Below are positions 26,421-34,759 of a stretch of DNA of 64,000 bases, one piece after another (position 1 is the stretch's first letter; every line of letters starts with the position of its first letter). Below the pieces are notes generated by a model. The model searched no databases. It was not told where the DNA came from and saw only the letters and a program-made list of their open reading frames with translations. The translations under genes and the position numbers were made by a program. This stretch comes from Halalkalicoccus sp. NIPERK01 (GTDB lineage Archaea; Halobacteriota; Halobacteria; Halobacteriales; Halalkalicoccaceae), in assembly GCF_030287405.1 (NCBI RefSeq), contig NZ_JASVVV010000002.1, positions 372,001-436,000 of the forward strand. Direction: 5' to 3'.

Positions 26421-27032
26421 TCAATCGGTCGGTTCCGAGCCGTCGGTGACTGCGAGTTCGAAGTCGGCCGAAACGCTCTCCGAGGCGTCTCGGGCCCTCA
26501 CGCCCACGCCGATGCTGAACCGATACGTTTCGGGCGCCAGTCCGGGCGTGTCGCCGTGGAGTTCGTAGGTGTCCGCGACCGATTCGCCGCCAGCCACGTC
26601 CTCGACGAGGCCGATGTCCTGGACCCAGGTTACGCGCCGGCCCTCGGTTCCGACGTGGCTCGATCCCTCGTAGGCGTCCGTCCAGAGCGTGACGCCGGGT
26701 TCGTCGGGCGCGTCCTTCCGCTCCATCCACAGGACGCCGAACGGCCACGGCGCGCCCGAGGAGACCTCGATCGGCTCGTCGCCCTCGTTTCGCAGTTCGA
26801 ACTCGATCTCGAAGGGGTCGTCCTCGGTGATCGTCTCGCGTCCGACCGCGAAGTCGAGTTCGAGCGGCAGTTTCTCGGCGGGGGATTCCTCCGTGACCGC
26901 TACGGAAACGGTGTAGAGCGTCTCCTCGGTTCCGTCGCCGTTCGTCGGATTTCCGCCGACACCCAGACAGCCGGCGCCGGCGATGCCGAGCAGGCCGGTC
27001 GTCGCCAGTTCGAGGGCGGTGCGCCGTCGCAT
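26421..27032 (-). CDS. secreted lipoprotein, function unknown (Tat-type signal)
   Basis: A 203-residue protein from the ATG at 27032. The start 'MRRRTALELATTGLLGIAGA' followed by 'GCLG' has a twin-arginine-like n-region and a lipobox Cys (residue 24), so it is probably exported by Tat and lipid-anchored. The mature part has an acidic Asn/Gly/Thr spacer and then an Ig-like beta fold ('FEIEFELRNEGDEPIEVSSG', 'YRFSIGVGVRARD'), like the intracellular-proteinase-inhibitor/DUF-type domains. The longer frame to 27182 is rejected. Role unknown. Confidence 0.83.
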   Translation of the reverse strand: MRRRTALELATTGLLGIAGAGCLGVGGNPTNGDGTEETLYTVSVAVTEESPAEKLPLELDFAVGRETITEDDPFEIEFELRNEGDEPIEVSSGAPWPFGVLWMERKDAPDEPGVTLWTDAYEGSSHVGTEGRRVTWVQDIGLVEDVAGGESVADTYELHGDTPGLAPETYRFSIGVGVRARDASESVSADFELAVTDGSEPTD

Positions 27033-27105
27033 ACCGGATCGTCGGGCCAATGCACGAAAGGTCTTCTCGCCGTCGTAAAGCGCGATTCGACCGATAAGCC
27101 CGCGA

Positions 27106-27720
27106 TCACACCGTCGGCAGCCGCGGTAGCCGCCAGCCGCGACGCAGCGCGAGCAGGCGAAGCGCGAGGACCAGCACGGCACAGCCGATCGTTGCGATCC
27201 CGACGGGGATACCGACCGAAACGCCGAGCCAGAAGGCCACGCCGCCGATCACGGCGGGCGTCGCGTAGAAGTCCTCGCGGAGGACGACCGGGACGCGCGC
27301 GAGCAGGAGGTCACAGAGGCTGCCGCCGCCGACGGCGGTCAGCGCCGCGAGGACGACGATCCCGAAGGGGGTGAGGCCGGCCTCGTGGCCGACCGACGCG
27401 CCGGTCGCGGCGAACGCGGCGAGCCCGACCGCGTCGGGAAGCACCACGAGCGGATGATCACGGAGGTCACCGAACCGTCGGATGATCACGACCGCGAGCG
27501 CGACGCCGAGGAGCACCACCAGCACGTCGGTCGTCGTGCGGAGCGCGAGCGGGACCTGCCCGACGAGCGTATCGCGGACGATCCCGCCGCCGAGCGCGGT
27601 CAGGATTCCGAGGACTGCGACCCCGAACAGGTCGAGATCGGCCTCCGCGCCCTTGAGCGAGCCGACGATGGCGAAGGCGAGCAGGCCGACCACGTTCATC
27701 AGCGCGAAGGCGTCGCTCAT
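27106..27720 (-). CDS. TRIC-type (UPF0126) trimeric cation channel family protein
   Basis: A 204-residue integral membrane protein with seven predicted helices made of two similar three-helix halves. The repeated glycine-rich bends 'TALGGGIVRDTLVGQVPLAL' and 'TAVGGGSLCDLLLARVPVVL' are the hallmark of the bacterial/archaeal TRIC family, whose members form trimeric cation (K+) channels. ATG 27720 ('MSDAFALMNVVGLLAFAIVG') is preferred over the longer start at 27753. Confidence 0.92.
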   Translation of the reverse strand: MSDAFALMNVVGLLAFAIVGSLKGAEADLDLFGVAVLGILTALGGGIVRDTLVGQVPLALRTTTDVLVVLLGVALAVVIIRRFGDLRDHPLVVLPDAVGLAAFAATGASVGHEAGLTPFGIVVLAALTAVGGGSLCDLLLARVPVVLREDFYATPAVIGGVAFWLGVSVGIPVGIATIGCAVLVLALRLLALRRGWRLPRLPTV

Positions 27721-27777
27721 GCTGTCAGGATCGAATCGGTCCCGCGTAATCACCCGTTCGGTACGGCGACCGCCCGA

Positions 27778-28986
27778 TCAGGAGTCCACGCCGGTCATCC
27801 GCCAGCCGGCGGCGGCGATGGCGATGCCGGCCAGCGCGATGACCGTCAGCCCGGGGGCGAACGACCCGGTCAGGTCCCGGAGCGAGCCGACGAGAAACGG
27901 GCCGAGGAACCCACCTAGTTCGCCGACCGCGAAGACGAAGCCGACGGCGGTGGCGGTCAGACCGGGTCCGATCCCCTCCAACTCGACCGGGATCGCGCGC
28001 AACAGCGGGCCGACCCCGCCGAGACCGATCCCGACCGCGACGATTCCGAGTGCGGCGATCACGAGGGCCGACTCCGCGACCAGCAGGACGAGCGTGCCGC
28101 CCGTCACGAGCATCCCCGAGAGAACGACCGCCGGACGGCGCGCCGAGAGGCGGTCCGAGAGCGGCGGGAGCGAGAGCGCGCCGACGACCTGGCCGGCCAC
28201 CAGTACCGTGGTCGTGAGGCCGGCGAGGGCGGGGCGAACCCCTCGAGCTTCGAAGAGCGTCACGAGCCAGCCCTGCAGCCCGTGGCTCGCCGAGAGGTAC
28301 GCCGTCCCGACGACCACGAGCAGGAGCATGGCGGGGTTCGAGAGCACACGATCGGCGTCCTCGCGAAGCGATCCGAGCGAGAATGTTCGGCTTTCGTCGC
28401 CGCTTCGAGGCTCGATCCGCGCAGTGGCGAGCCCCCAGACGAGCGCGAAGGCGACCGCCGCGAGGCCGGTGTAGAGGAACGTGGGCCGCCAGCCGCCGAG
28501 TGCCGGTCCTAGGAGGGGCCGCCCGACCGCAAAGGCGCCCGCCGACCCAGCGTAGGAACCCAGAACGTAGACGGTGGAGGCCGAGCCGGTTCTTTCAGGG
28601 GGAAACAGGTCCGCGACGAGTTTGGGCAGGCCGAAGGTGATCCCGGTCGCTCCCACACCGACGAGCAGGGTACAGGCGAGCAAGGAGGGAAAGTCCGCCG
28701 CGACGCTCCGGCCCGCGCCCGCGAGGCCGAATATCGAGAGCCCGAGGCCGACTCCGAGGCGGGGGCCGACGCGGTCGATGGCGAGCCCGCTGAGCAGCGA
28801 GAGGGGGATGTACGTGAGGGGGACCGCCCCGACGAGGACGCCCGCCTGCCAGTTCGAGAGCGAGAGGTCGGCGATCACGGGCGAGAGGAAGGCGGGCAGG
28901 AGGAACCAGACGAACAGCAAGCAGGCGTAGCTCGCGGCCCCGAGGACGAGCGCGACGTGATTCCACCGGTTCGCGGACCGGGTCAC
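27778..28986 (-). CDS. MFS transporter (CynX/NimT-like)
   Basis: A 402-residue, 12-helix major facilitator with 'LLSGLAIDRVGPRLGVGLGL' as the loop 2-3 motif (D-R-x-G-x-R) and repeated Gly-rich helices. The pattern 'FVWFLLPAFLSPVIADLSLS' near the start fits the CynX/NimT group that moves cyanate, nitrate or 2-nitroimidazole-like anions, but the substrate here is uncertain. I chose the GTG at 28986 because longer starts run into the SAM-hydrolase gene and are Arg/Pro rich. Confidence 0.83.
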   Translation of the reverse strand: MTRSANRWNHVALVLGAASYACLLFVWFLLPAFLSPVIADLSLSNWQAGVLVGAVPLTYIPLSLLSGLAIDRVGPRLGVGLGLSIFGLAGAGRSVAADFPSLLACTLLVGVGATGITFGLPKLVADLFPPERTGSASTVYVLGSYAGSAGAFAVGRPLLGPALGGWRPTFLYTGLAAVAFALVWGLATARIEPRSGDESRTFSLGSLREDADRVLSNPAMLLLVVVGTAYLSASHGLQGWLVTLFEARGVRPALAGLTTTVLVAGQVVGALSLPPLSDRLSARRPAVVLSGMLVTGGTLVLLVAESALVIAALGIVAVGIGLGGVGPLLRAIPVELEGIGPGLTATAVGFVFAVGELGGFLGPFLVGSLRDLTGSFAPGLTVIALAGIAIAAAGWRMTGVDS

Positions 28987-29032
28987 ACGGGCCCTCCTCG
29001 ACGGAGCGCCGTAAGCGCGCCGGTCCGGCGGG

Positions 29033-29803
29033 TCAGTACGAGACCCGGACCGGGGATTCGGCCTCGACACCGAACGCCTCGTCGCCGCGGCCGGCGTTGA
29101 CCGCGAGTTCGACGTTGCCGTGGCTCCCGACGGTGACGAGTCGCTCCCCGGGGTCGACGTGTGCGTAGCTCCGCTCGGCGGGGACGGCCGTTCCGTTCAC
29201 GGCGACGTCCCCGCCGAACCGCCCGTCCAGAACGTCGCCCGGGACGTTGGTGATCGCGTTGCCGAAGCCGTCGACCACGAGCACCTCGCCGACGGCCTCG
29301 CGCTCGCGCACCTCCGGGTCGGGAAACCGGAGGTCCGCGTGGTCGGTCGCCGAGAGCCACTCGATCCCTTCGAGTTCGTCGACGCCGGCCTCGTGGACCG
29401 CCGCGGCGACAGGTGCAAAAACGTCCCGGCCGTCGAACGTGCGCCCCTCGCCGTCGGTGCCGGGAAACGCCTCGTGGTCGGGGTCGATGGCGAAGGCCTC
29501 CGGCTCGCCGAGGCGGCGGGCCGCGGGGAGGAGGACGCCGTTGTCCGGTCCCACGAGGGCGTGCTCGCCGGCGCGGACGACCAGCGCCTTCCTCTCGGTG
29601 CCGACGCCGGGGTCGATCACGGCGAGGTGGACCGCCGGCGGGAACCACGGCAGGACTTCGCGCAGCCAGAACGCCGCCGTCCGGGGGTCCTGTCGGGGGA
29701 GGTCGTGGGCGACGTCGACGAGTCGGGCGTCGGTCCGCGAGCAGATCACGGCCTTCATCGCCGCCGGATAGGGCGTGCCGAAGTCCGAGGCGAGCGTAAT
29801 CAC
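29033..29803 (-). CDS. SAM hydrolase (S-adenosyl-L-methionine hydroxide adenosyltransferase)
   Basis: A 256-residue DUF62-family enzyme that hydrolyses S-adenosylmethionine to adenosine and methionine. Motifs: 'LASDFGTPYPAAMKAVI', 'VDVAHDLPRQDPRTAAFWL', 'LAVIDPGVGTERKALVV', 'LVGPDNGVLLPAAR' and 'VDGFGNAITNVPG'. These include the Asp/Arg/His residues characteristic of the family rather than of fluorinases or chlorinases. Its start overlaps the NMN adenylyltransferase stop by four bases, so the two are translationally coupled. Confidence 0.93.
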   Translation of the reverse strand: MITLASDFGTPYPAAMKAVICSRTDARLVDVAHDLPRQDPRTAAFWLREVLPWFPPAVHLAVIDPGVGTERKALVVRAGEHALVGPDNGVLLPAARRLGEPEAFAIDPDHEAFPGTDGEGRTFDGRDVFAPVAAAVHEAGVDELEGIEWLSATDHADLRFPDPEVREREAVGEVLVVDGFGNAITNVPGDVLDGRFGGDVAVNGTAVPAERSYAHVDPGERLVTVGSHGNVELAVNAGRGDEAFGVEAESPVRVSY

Positions 29804-30318
29804 GTTCCGTTGGCGTCGGTCTCACTGACCTGCTGGATGCGCTCGATGCCCTCCGTCTCGTAGATCACGTCGACGACCGCCTCGGGCACGAGCGACTCCC
29901 AGTCGCGGTCCTCGATCATGCGCTCTCGAACCTCGGTTCCCTCTAGCTCCTCGCGGTTGAACATCGGCGACTGGCGCACCTCGACGCCCGCCTCCTCGAA
30001 CAGCCGGATCACGAGGGGGTTGTTCGAGTACGCGACATCGAAGTCGGGGCTCATGCTCTGGACGTGGCTGACCCAGACGGAGTTGCGATCGAGGTCCTCG
30101 ATCGGGACGGCGTAGGTCACCAGGTCGTAGTCGACCAGCGATTTGGTGATCATCATGATGCGCTCGCCGGCCGTGAAGGGATCGTGTCTCGAGTGTGAAT
30201 CGCCCGCGCTGCCGATCCCGAGGACGAGCTCGTCGACCTCGCTCGCGATCCGGTCGACCATCCGGTGGTGCCCGTTGTGGTAGGGCTGGAACCGACCGAT
30301 GTAGAACCCCCGTGTCAT
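29800..30318 (-). CDS. nadM: nicotinamide-nucleotide adenylyltransferase
   Basis: This enzyme makes NAD+ from NMN and ATP. At 172 residues it matches the archaeal NMNAT. It starts 'MTRGFYIGRFQPYHNGHHRM', containing the (H/T)xGH nucleotidyltransferase signature, followed by 'LVLGIGSAGDSHSRHDPFTA' and 'MFNREELEGTEVRERMI' (the second signature region). ATG 30318 is at the start of the fold; a much longer frame running antisense to lonB is spurious. It forms an operon with the SAM hydrolase. Confidence 0.95.
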   Translation of the reverse strand: MTRGFYIGRFQPYHNGHHRMVDRIASEVDELVLGIGSAGDSHSRHDPFTAGERIMMITKSLVDYDLVTYAVPIEDLDRNSVWVSHVQSMSPDFDVAYSNNPLVIRLFEEAGVEVRQSPMFNREELEGTEVRERMIEDRDWESLVPEAVVDVIYETEGIERIQQVSETDANGT

Positions 30319-30380
30319 CGTTCCGTCCCTATCGACAGCGCGGGGGAGTAAAAGCGTAGCGAGTCCGCCGGCGGCAGGGA

Positions 30381-30390
30381 GAAAGTATAT
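30381..30390 (+). promoter_or_regulatory. lonB promoter
   Basis: 'gaaagtatat' (BRE-like purines plus TATA) lies 40-49 bases before the lonB ATG, implying a leader of roughly 15 bases. Confidence 0.5.
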
Positions 30391-30429
30391 CAGTTCCGCA
30401 ACCTTCGTTTTCACCAGCGACCAGATTCT

Positions 30430-32466
30430 ATGAGCAACGAGAGAGACACCGGAGATCGCCCCGTAGACGGGGTGAGCGAGTCGTCGGGCTCGGAGCCCGA
30501 CGACACCCGCGACGAGCCCCCGCAGGAGGGCTCGAACGACGGGTTCGGGAGCGACGTCGATGTCGGGTTCGACGCCGAGATCGAGGAGGACGAGGACGAC
30601 CTCCTCGGGGGGTTGCGAGTCGAGTCCACCGAGGACATCAAGGTGCCCGAGAAGCTGGTCGATCAGGTGATCGGCCAGGACCACGCCCAGGAGATCGTCC
30701 GCAAGGCCGCCAAACAGCGCCGACACATCCTGATGATCGGGTCGCCGGGGACCGGCAAGTCGATGCTGGCCAAGGCGATGACCCAACTCCTGCCGAACGA
30801 GGACCTCCAGGACGTCCTGATCTACCACAACCCCGACGACGGCAACGAGCCGAAGGTTCGCACTGTGCCCGCAGGAAAGGGCGAACAGATCGTCGACGCC
30901 CACAAGGAGGAGGCCCGCAAGCGCAACACGATGCGGACCATCCTGATGTGGCTGATCATCATCGTCATCCTGGGGTACTCCCTCTTTATCGGGAACATTC
31001 TCTTGGGAATCATCGCCGCCGCGATCATCTACCTCGCGTTCAAGTACGCGAACCGCGGCTCCGACGCGATGATCCCGAACCTCCTGATCAACAACGCCGA
31101 CCGCACCACCGCGCCCTTCGAGGACGTGACCGGAGCCCACGCCGGCGCGCTGTTGGGCGACGTCCGCCACGACCCGTTTCAGTCCGGCGGCATGGAGACG
31201 CCCTCCCACGATCGGGTGGAAGCCGGCGGGATCCACAAGTCCCACCGCGGCGTGCTGTTCATCGACGAGATCAACACGCTCGACGTGCGCAGCCAGCAGC
31301 ATCTGATGACCGCCATCCAGGAGGGCGAGTTCTCCATCACCGGGCAGAGCGAGCGTTCCTCGGGGGCGATGGTCCAGACCGAACCGGTCCCGTGTGACTT
31401 CATCATGGTCGCGGCGGGCAACCGCGACGCCCTCGAGAACATGCATCCCGCACTGCGCTCGCGGATCAAGGGCTACGGCTACGAGGTGTTCATGGACGAC
31501 ACCATCGAGGACACCCCCGAGATGCGTCGCAAATACGCGAGATTCGTCGCCCAGGAGGTCGAAAACGACGGCCGGCTCCCGCACTTCACGCGCGAGGCCG
31601 TCGAGGAGGTCATCCTCGAGGCCAAGCGCCGCTCGGGTCGCAAAGGCCACCTGACGCTTCTCTTCCGAAGCCTCGGCGGGTTGGTCCGTGTGGCGGGCGA
31701 CATCGCCCGCTCGGAGGACGCCGAGTTCACGACGCGCGATCACGTCCTCCAGGCGAAAAAGCGCTCGCGGTCGATCGAACAGCAGCTCGCCGATACGTTC
31801 ATCGAGCGCTACAGCGACTACGACATGACGATGAACGAGGGCGGCGTCGTCGGCCGGGTCAACGGACTCGCCGTGATGGGCGACGATTCGGGTATCGTCA
31901 AGCCGATCATGGCCGAGGTCACGCAGGGCCACGGCGAGGTGATCGCGACGGGCAAGCTCCAGGAGATCGCCCAGGAGTCGGTCCAGAACGTCTCGGCGAT
32001 CATCAAGAAGTTCACCAACCAGGATATCAACGAACTGGACGTCCACATCCAGTTCCTGCAGTCCTACGAGGGCGTCGAGGGCGACTCGGCGTCGATCTCG
32101 ATCGCGACGGCGGTGATCAGCGCCCTCGAGGAGATCCCGATCGCCCAGGACGTCGCGATGACCGGCTCGCTGTCGGTGCGTGGCGACGTGCTGCCCGTCG
32201 GCGGCGTCACCCACAAGATCGAGGCCGCGGCGAAGGCCGGCATCGACACGGTGATCATCCCCAAGTCCAACGAACAGGACGTCATGATCGAGGACGAGTA
32301 CAAAGAGCAGATCGAGGTGATCCCCGTCAGCCACATCAGCGAGGTGCTCGACATCGCGCTGGTCGGCGAACCCGAAAAGGACGGGCTGGTCGACCGCCTG
32401 AAGCAGATCACGACCGCGCTCGAACGGGACAGACAGGTCCCGGGCGGCAGTCCCGCCCCGCAGTAG
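30430..32466 (+). CDS. lonB: membrane-anchored ATP-dependent protease LonB
   Basis: The archaeal Lon protease degrades unneeded and damaged proteins at the membrane and is essential in some haloarchaea. The 678 residues contain an acidic N-terminus, Walker A 'GSPGTGKS' (104-111), two adjacent membrane helices within the AAA+ domain (about 169-205), Walker B 'VLFIDEIN', and the protease domain with Ser553 ('EGDSASIS') and Lys596 ('THKIEAAAK'). The 43-residue spacing between the two is the expected Ser-Lys dyad. The next gene begins two bases after its stop. Confidence 0.97.
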   Translation: MSNERDTGDRPVDGVSESSGSEPDDTRDEPPQEGSNDGFGSDVDVGFDAEIEEDEDDLLGGLRVESTEDIKVPEKLVDQVIGQDHAQEIVRKAAKQRRHILMIGSPGTGKSMLAKAMTQLLPNEDLQDVLIYHNPDDGNEPKVRTVPAGKGEQIVDAHKEEARKRNTMRTILMWLIIIVILGYSLFIGNILLGIIAAAIIYLAFKYANRGSDAMIPNLLINNADRTTAPFEDVTGAHAGALLGDVRHDPFQSGGMETPSHDRVEAGGIHKSHRGVLFIDEINTLDVRSQQHLMTAIQEGEFSITGQSERSSGAMVQTEPVPCDFIMVAAGNRDALENMHPALRSRIKGYGYEVFMDDTIEDTPEMRRKYARFVAQEVENDGRLPHFTREAVEEVILEAKRRSGRKGHLTLLFRSLGGLVRVAGDIARSEDAEFTTRDHVLQAKKRSRSIEQQLADTFIERYSDYDMTMNEGGVVGRVNGLAVMGDDSGIVKPIMAEVTQGHGEVIATGKLQEIAQESVQNVSAIIKKFTNQDINELDVHIQFLQSYEGVEGDSASISIATAVISALEEIPIAQDVAMTGSLSVRGDVLPVGGVTHKIEAAAKAGIDTVIIPKSNEQDVMIEDEYKEQIEVIPVSHISEVLDIALVGEPEKDGLVDRLKQITTALERDRQVPGGSPAPQ

Positions 32467-32467
32467 C

Positions 32468-33169
32468 GTGGCCGAGTGGGCGACGTTCGTCGGCCTGACG
32501 GGCGTCGTCACGGTCCTCCTTCTCGCGCTCGCTCACGCCTCCCGGTCGGCGATCGACGAACCCGATCCCGACGTCGAACTCACGAGCGGGCTCCTGCTCG
32601 TCAACGTCGCGCTCTCGCAGGGCGTGCTGCTGGGCGTGCTGCTCGCCGCGGCGTGGTACACCGAAATACCGCTCGCCGCCGTCGGCCTCGGCGCGGGTAC
32701 GACGGGAACGAGGGCGCTCGCGATCGGCGTGGGTCTCGGGTTCGTTCTCTATCTCGGCTCCGAACTCGGCGGTGCGACCGCCGATCGACTCGGGTTCGAG
32801 TACGACGAGGGACTGCGCGAACTCCTCGCGCCCGGGTCCATCGGCGGGTGGGCCGTCCTCCTGGGGTTCGTCCTCCCGGTGATCGCCCTCTTCGAGGAGT
32901 TCCTCTTCCGGGCGGCGCTGATCGGCGTCGTCTGGGCGGGCTACGGCGTCTCGCCGTGGCTCCTCGCTCTCGTTTCCTCGGTCCTCTTCGCGGTCGGCCA
33001 CGGCGCACAGGGCCGGACGGGGGTCGCCGTGACCGGCCTCCTCGGCTTCGCGCTCGCGGCGGGGTTCATCGTGACGGAAAGCCTGCTCGTCGTCGTGATC
33101 GCACACTACCTCGTGAACGCGCTGGAGTTCGTCGTCCACGAGGGGCTAGGAGTCGAGTGGGCGGCGTAG
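32468..33169 (+). CDS. CPBP-family intramembrane glutamic protease
   Basis: A 233-residue multi-helix membrane protein with the CAAX-prenyl-protease-2/bacteriocin-processing signature: 'LFEEFLFRAALIGV' (catalytic Glu-Glu...Arg), 'VLFAVGHGAQGRTG' (His in place of the usual F-x-x-x-H) and 'VIAHYLVNALEFV' (H-x-x-x-N). It starts with a GTG two bases after the lonB stop, so it is probably translated with LonB; a membrane-protein quality-control link is an inference. Confidence 0.88.
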   Translation: MAEWATFVGLTGVVTVLLLALAHASRSAIDEPDPDVELTSGLLLVNVALSQGVLLGVLLAAAWYTEIPLAAVGLGAGTTGTRALAIGVGLGFVLYLGSELGGATADRLGFEYDEGLRELLAPGSIGGWAVLLGFVLPVIALFEEFLFRAALIGVVWAGYGVSPWLLALVSSVLFAVGHGAQGRTGVAVTGLLGFALAAGFIVTESLLVVVIAHYLVNALEFVVHEGLGVEWAA

Positions 33170-33171
33170 AA

Positions 33172-33426
33172 TCAGTACGGACCGCGCAGGAAGACGTTGT
33201 AGGCGCGAACGCCGCCGACCAACAGCAGCGTCACGCCGAGAAACGTCCAGCCCCCCGAGAGGGCGAGGAGTTCGCGTTCCATCCCGGGGAGGAAGCCGGT
33301 GACGAAGAGGTACGTCCCCATGAGGAGGGCGAGCCACCCGAACGAGACGACGAGCCCACAGACGATGCAGCCCCGCGCGTAGTCCCGTGTCGGTGTCGAT
33401 GCGAGATCGGCGAGCGATGTCGACAT
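33172..33426 (-). CDS. 84-residue two-TM membrane protein
   Basis: A small protein with a polar start ('MSTSLADLASTPTRDYARGC') and two hydrophobic helices, about residues 21-47 and 57-76, joined by 'PGMERELLALSGG'. One Cys pair, 'CIVC', sits at the membrane entry. Family not recognised. It is convergent with the CPBP gene, two bases apart, and has a strong AT-rich promoter. Confidence 0.72.
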   Translation of the reverse strand: MSTSLADLASTPTRDYARGCIVCGLVVSFGWLALLMGTYLFVTGFLPGMERELLALSGGWTFLGVTLLLVGGVRAYNVFLRGPY

Positions 33427-33446
33427 ACCATATCGTAAACGTATTA

Positions 33447-33460
33447 TAATAAATATATTT
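33447..33460 (-). promoter_or_regulatory. TATA element for the 84-residue membrane protein
   Basis: An unbroken A/T run, on the minus strand 'aaatatatttatta', lies 21-34 bases upstream of the ATG at 33426, at leaderless spacing. It stands out sharply from the GC-rich surroundings. Confidence 0.6.
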
Positions 33461-33470
33461 TGGCCGATGG

Positions 33471-33929
33471 TTATCGGTTCGATTCGAGCGAGCGCAGCAG
33501 GCGTGTGATTTCCGGGGAGAGGGCGTTCGGGCCGTCGGCGACCCGGTGATCCGGGATCAGGATCGGAACCGGGTTCGATTCGAGCGCGGCGCGCACGACG
33601 GCCTCGTCCTCCTCGTCGAGGCCGGGCGTCGTGCGGGCGAGCGTCGCCACGTCGGTCGTCTCACCGAAGGGGATCGCCCGCGCCTTCTCGAGCACCGCCC
33701 GGTGGTCCGTGGGCACCGTGAGCGCGATCGGGACATCCTCGAAGTCGTCGTGTTCGCCCCCGAGATAGCGCTCGATCCGGTCGAGCAACGCGTGGCCGCG
33801 CGTGGCCTCCTCGGAGGGCGTGTCGGGAAGCGAGAGGCTGATCACGCGTCCCGACGCGATCCCGATCTGGACGACGCGGTCGATCCCCGCGATCTCGCGT
33901 GCGTAAATCCCCGTGTCGCTCTCGTCCAT
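33471..33929 (-). CDS. MGMT-like (alkyltransferase-like) protein lacking the acceptor cysteine
   Basis: A 152-residue protein with the O6-alkylguanine-DNA alkyltransferase C-terminal fold: 'AIPFGETTDVATLAR' (helix-turn-helix entry) and 'ALESNPVPILIPDHRVADGP'. The methyl-acceptor motif is normally PCHRV; here it is PDHRV with Asp at position 127. It therefore cannot act as a suicide alkyltransferase by the known mechanism. It may behave like alkyltransferase-like (ATL) proteins, which bind O6-alkylguanine and flag it for nucleotide excision repair. ATG 33929 is preferred over 33971. Confidence 0.8.
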   Translation of the reverse strand: MDESDTGIYAREIAGIDRVVQIGIASGRVISLSLPDTPSEEATRGHALLDRIERYLGGEHDDFEDVPIALTVPTDHRAVLEKARAIPFGETTDVATLARTTPGLDEEDEAVVRAALESNPVPILIPDHRVADGPNALSPEITRLLRSLESNR

Positions 33930-33971
33930 ACCGAACGGAGGGGCGAGGCCGACTTCAACCCCGTGACGCAA

Positions 33972-33979
33972 GCCTTATG
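33972..33979 (+). promoter_or_regulatory. probable trpCBA promoter
   Basis: 'gccttatg' is 28-35 bases before the trpC ATG and is the only TATA-like element in the short space after the divergent MGMT-like gene. No trp leader peptide or attenuator-type structure is visible. Confidence 0.35.
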
Positions 33980-34006
33980 TGCAAATCCGTCCGTTAGTGT
34001 ACAATA

Positions 34007-34759
34007 ATGAACGCTAGCGATCCGGTCGCACCGGCCGTCGAGTCGATCCTGCGGGCGGCACGCGAACGCGAGGGGGGCGGAGAACGCCTCTCGGTCGAGG
34101 CGCGGTCGTTCCCCGAGGCGGTCGCCGCCGTCGAGCGTGAGGGCCGCGTGCCGGTGATCGCGGAGGTCAAGCCGACCAGTCCGACGACCGACGGGGTTCG
34201 GACGGACGATCCCGTCGGGTTGGCGAGGGAGATGGTCGCGGGCGGGGCGACGGCGCTGTCGGTGCTGACCGAACCCGAGCACTTCGGGGGCTCGCCCGGG
34301 ACGCTCGAGGCCGTGCGCGGGGCCGTCGACGTTCCGGTGCTCCGCAAGGACTTCGTCCTGCGGGAGTCGCAGATGGACGTCGTCGAGGCCGACCTGATCC
34401 TGTTGATCGCCCGGTTCGTCGACGATCTCGAAGGGCTCGTGACGGCGGCGAGAGAGCGGGGATTCCAGCCGCTCGTCGAGGTCCACACCCGCGAGGAACT
34501 GGCGACGGCGGTCGGGGCCGGCGCCGAGATCATCGGAATCAACAACCGCGACCTCGCCCGGTTGGAAGTGGATCTGAACACGTTCGAGGAGGTCGCGAGC
34601 GAGGCCCCCGACGATGTACTGTTGATCGCGGAAAGCGGGATCGGCTCGAAGGAAGACGTCCGGCGGATGCGCGGGACGGGCGCGGACGCGCTGTTGATCG
34701 GTACCGCCATCATGGACGGCGACGTACGCGAGAACACGAGGCGATTCACCACAGCATGA
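34007..34759 (+). CDS. trpC: indole-3-glycerol-phosphate synthase
   Basis: This enzyme closes the indole ring in tryptophan synthesis. The 250-residue TIM barrel shows '[20 protein letters not shown]' (catalytic Glu/Lys), '[13 protein letters not shown]', '[20 protein letters not shown]', '[11 protein letters not shown]' (Glu), '[18 protein letters not shown]' (Asn) and '[16 protein letters not shown]'. First gene of an overlapping trpC-trpB-trpA operon; its TGA overlaps the trpB ATG by four bases. Confidence 0.97.
   Translation: MNASDPVAPAVESILRAAREREGGGERLSVEARSFPEAVAAVEREGRVPVIAEVKPTSPTTDGVRTDDPVGLAREMVAGGATALSVLTEPEHFGGSPGTLEAVRGAVDVPVLRKDFVLRESQMDVVEADLILLIARFVDDLEGLVTAARERGFQPLVEVHTREELATAVGAGAEIIGINNRDLARLEVDLNTFEEVASEAPDDVLLIAESGIGSKEDVRRMRGTGADALLIGTAIMDGDVRENTRRFTTA

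Noticed and set aside
24802-26748. A 648-residue open frame antisense to the thermosome
   Set aside because: No family motifs; it mirrors the thermosome codons and extends over the lipoprotein gene. A compositional shadow.
29800-32511. A 903-residue minus-strand open frame running across lonB
   Set aside because: Only its last 172 codons (the NMN adenylyltransferase) look like protein. The rest is antisense to lonB, which has every Lon motif; GC-rich codon bias leaves the opposite strand open.
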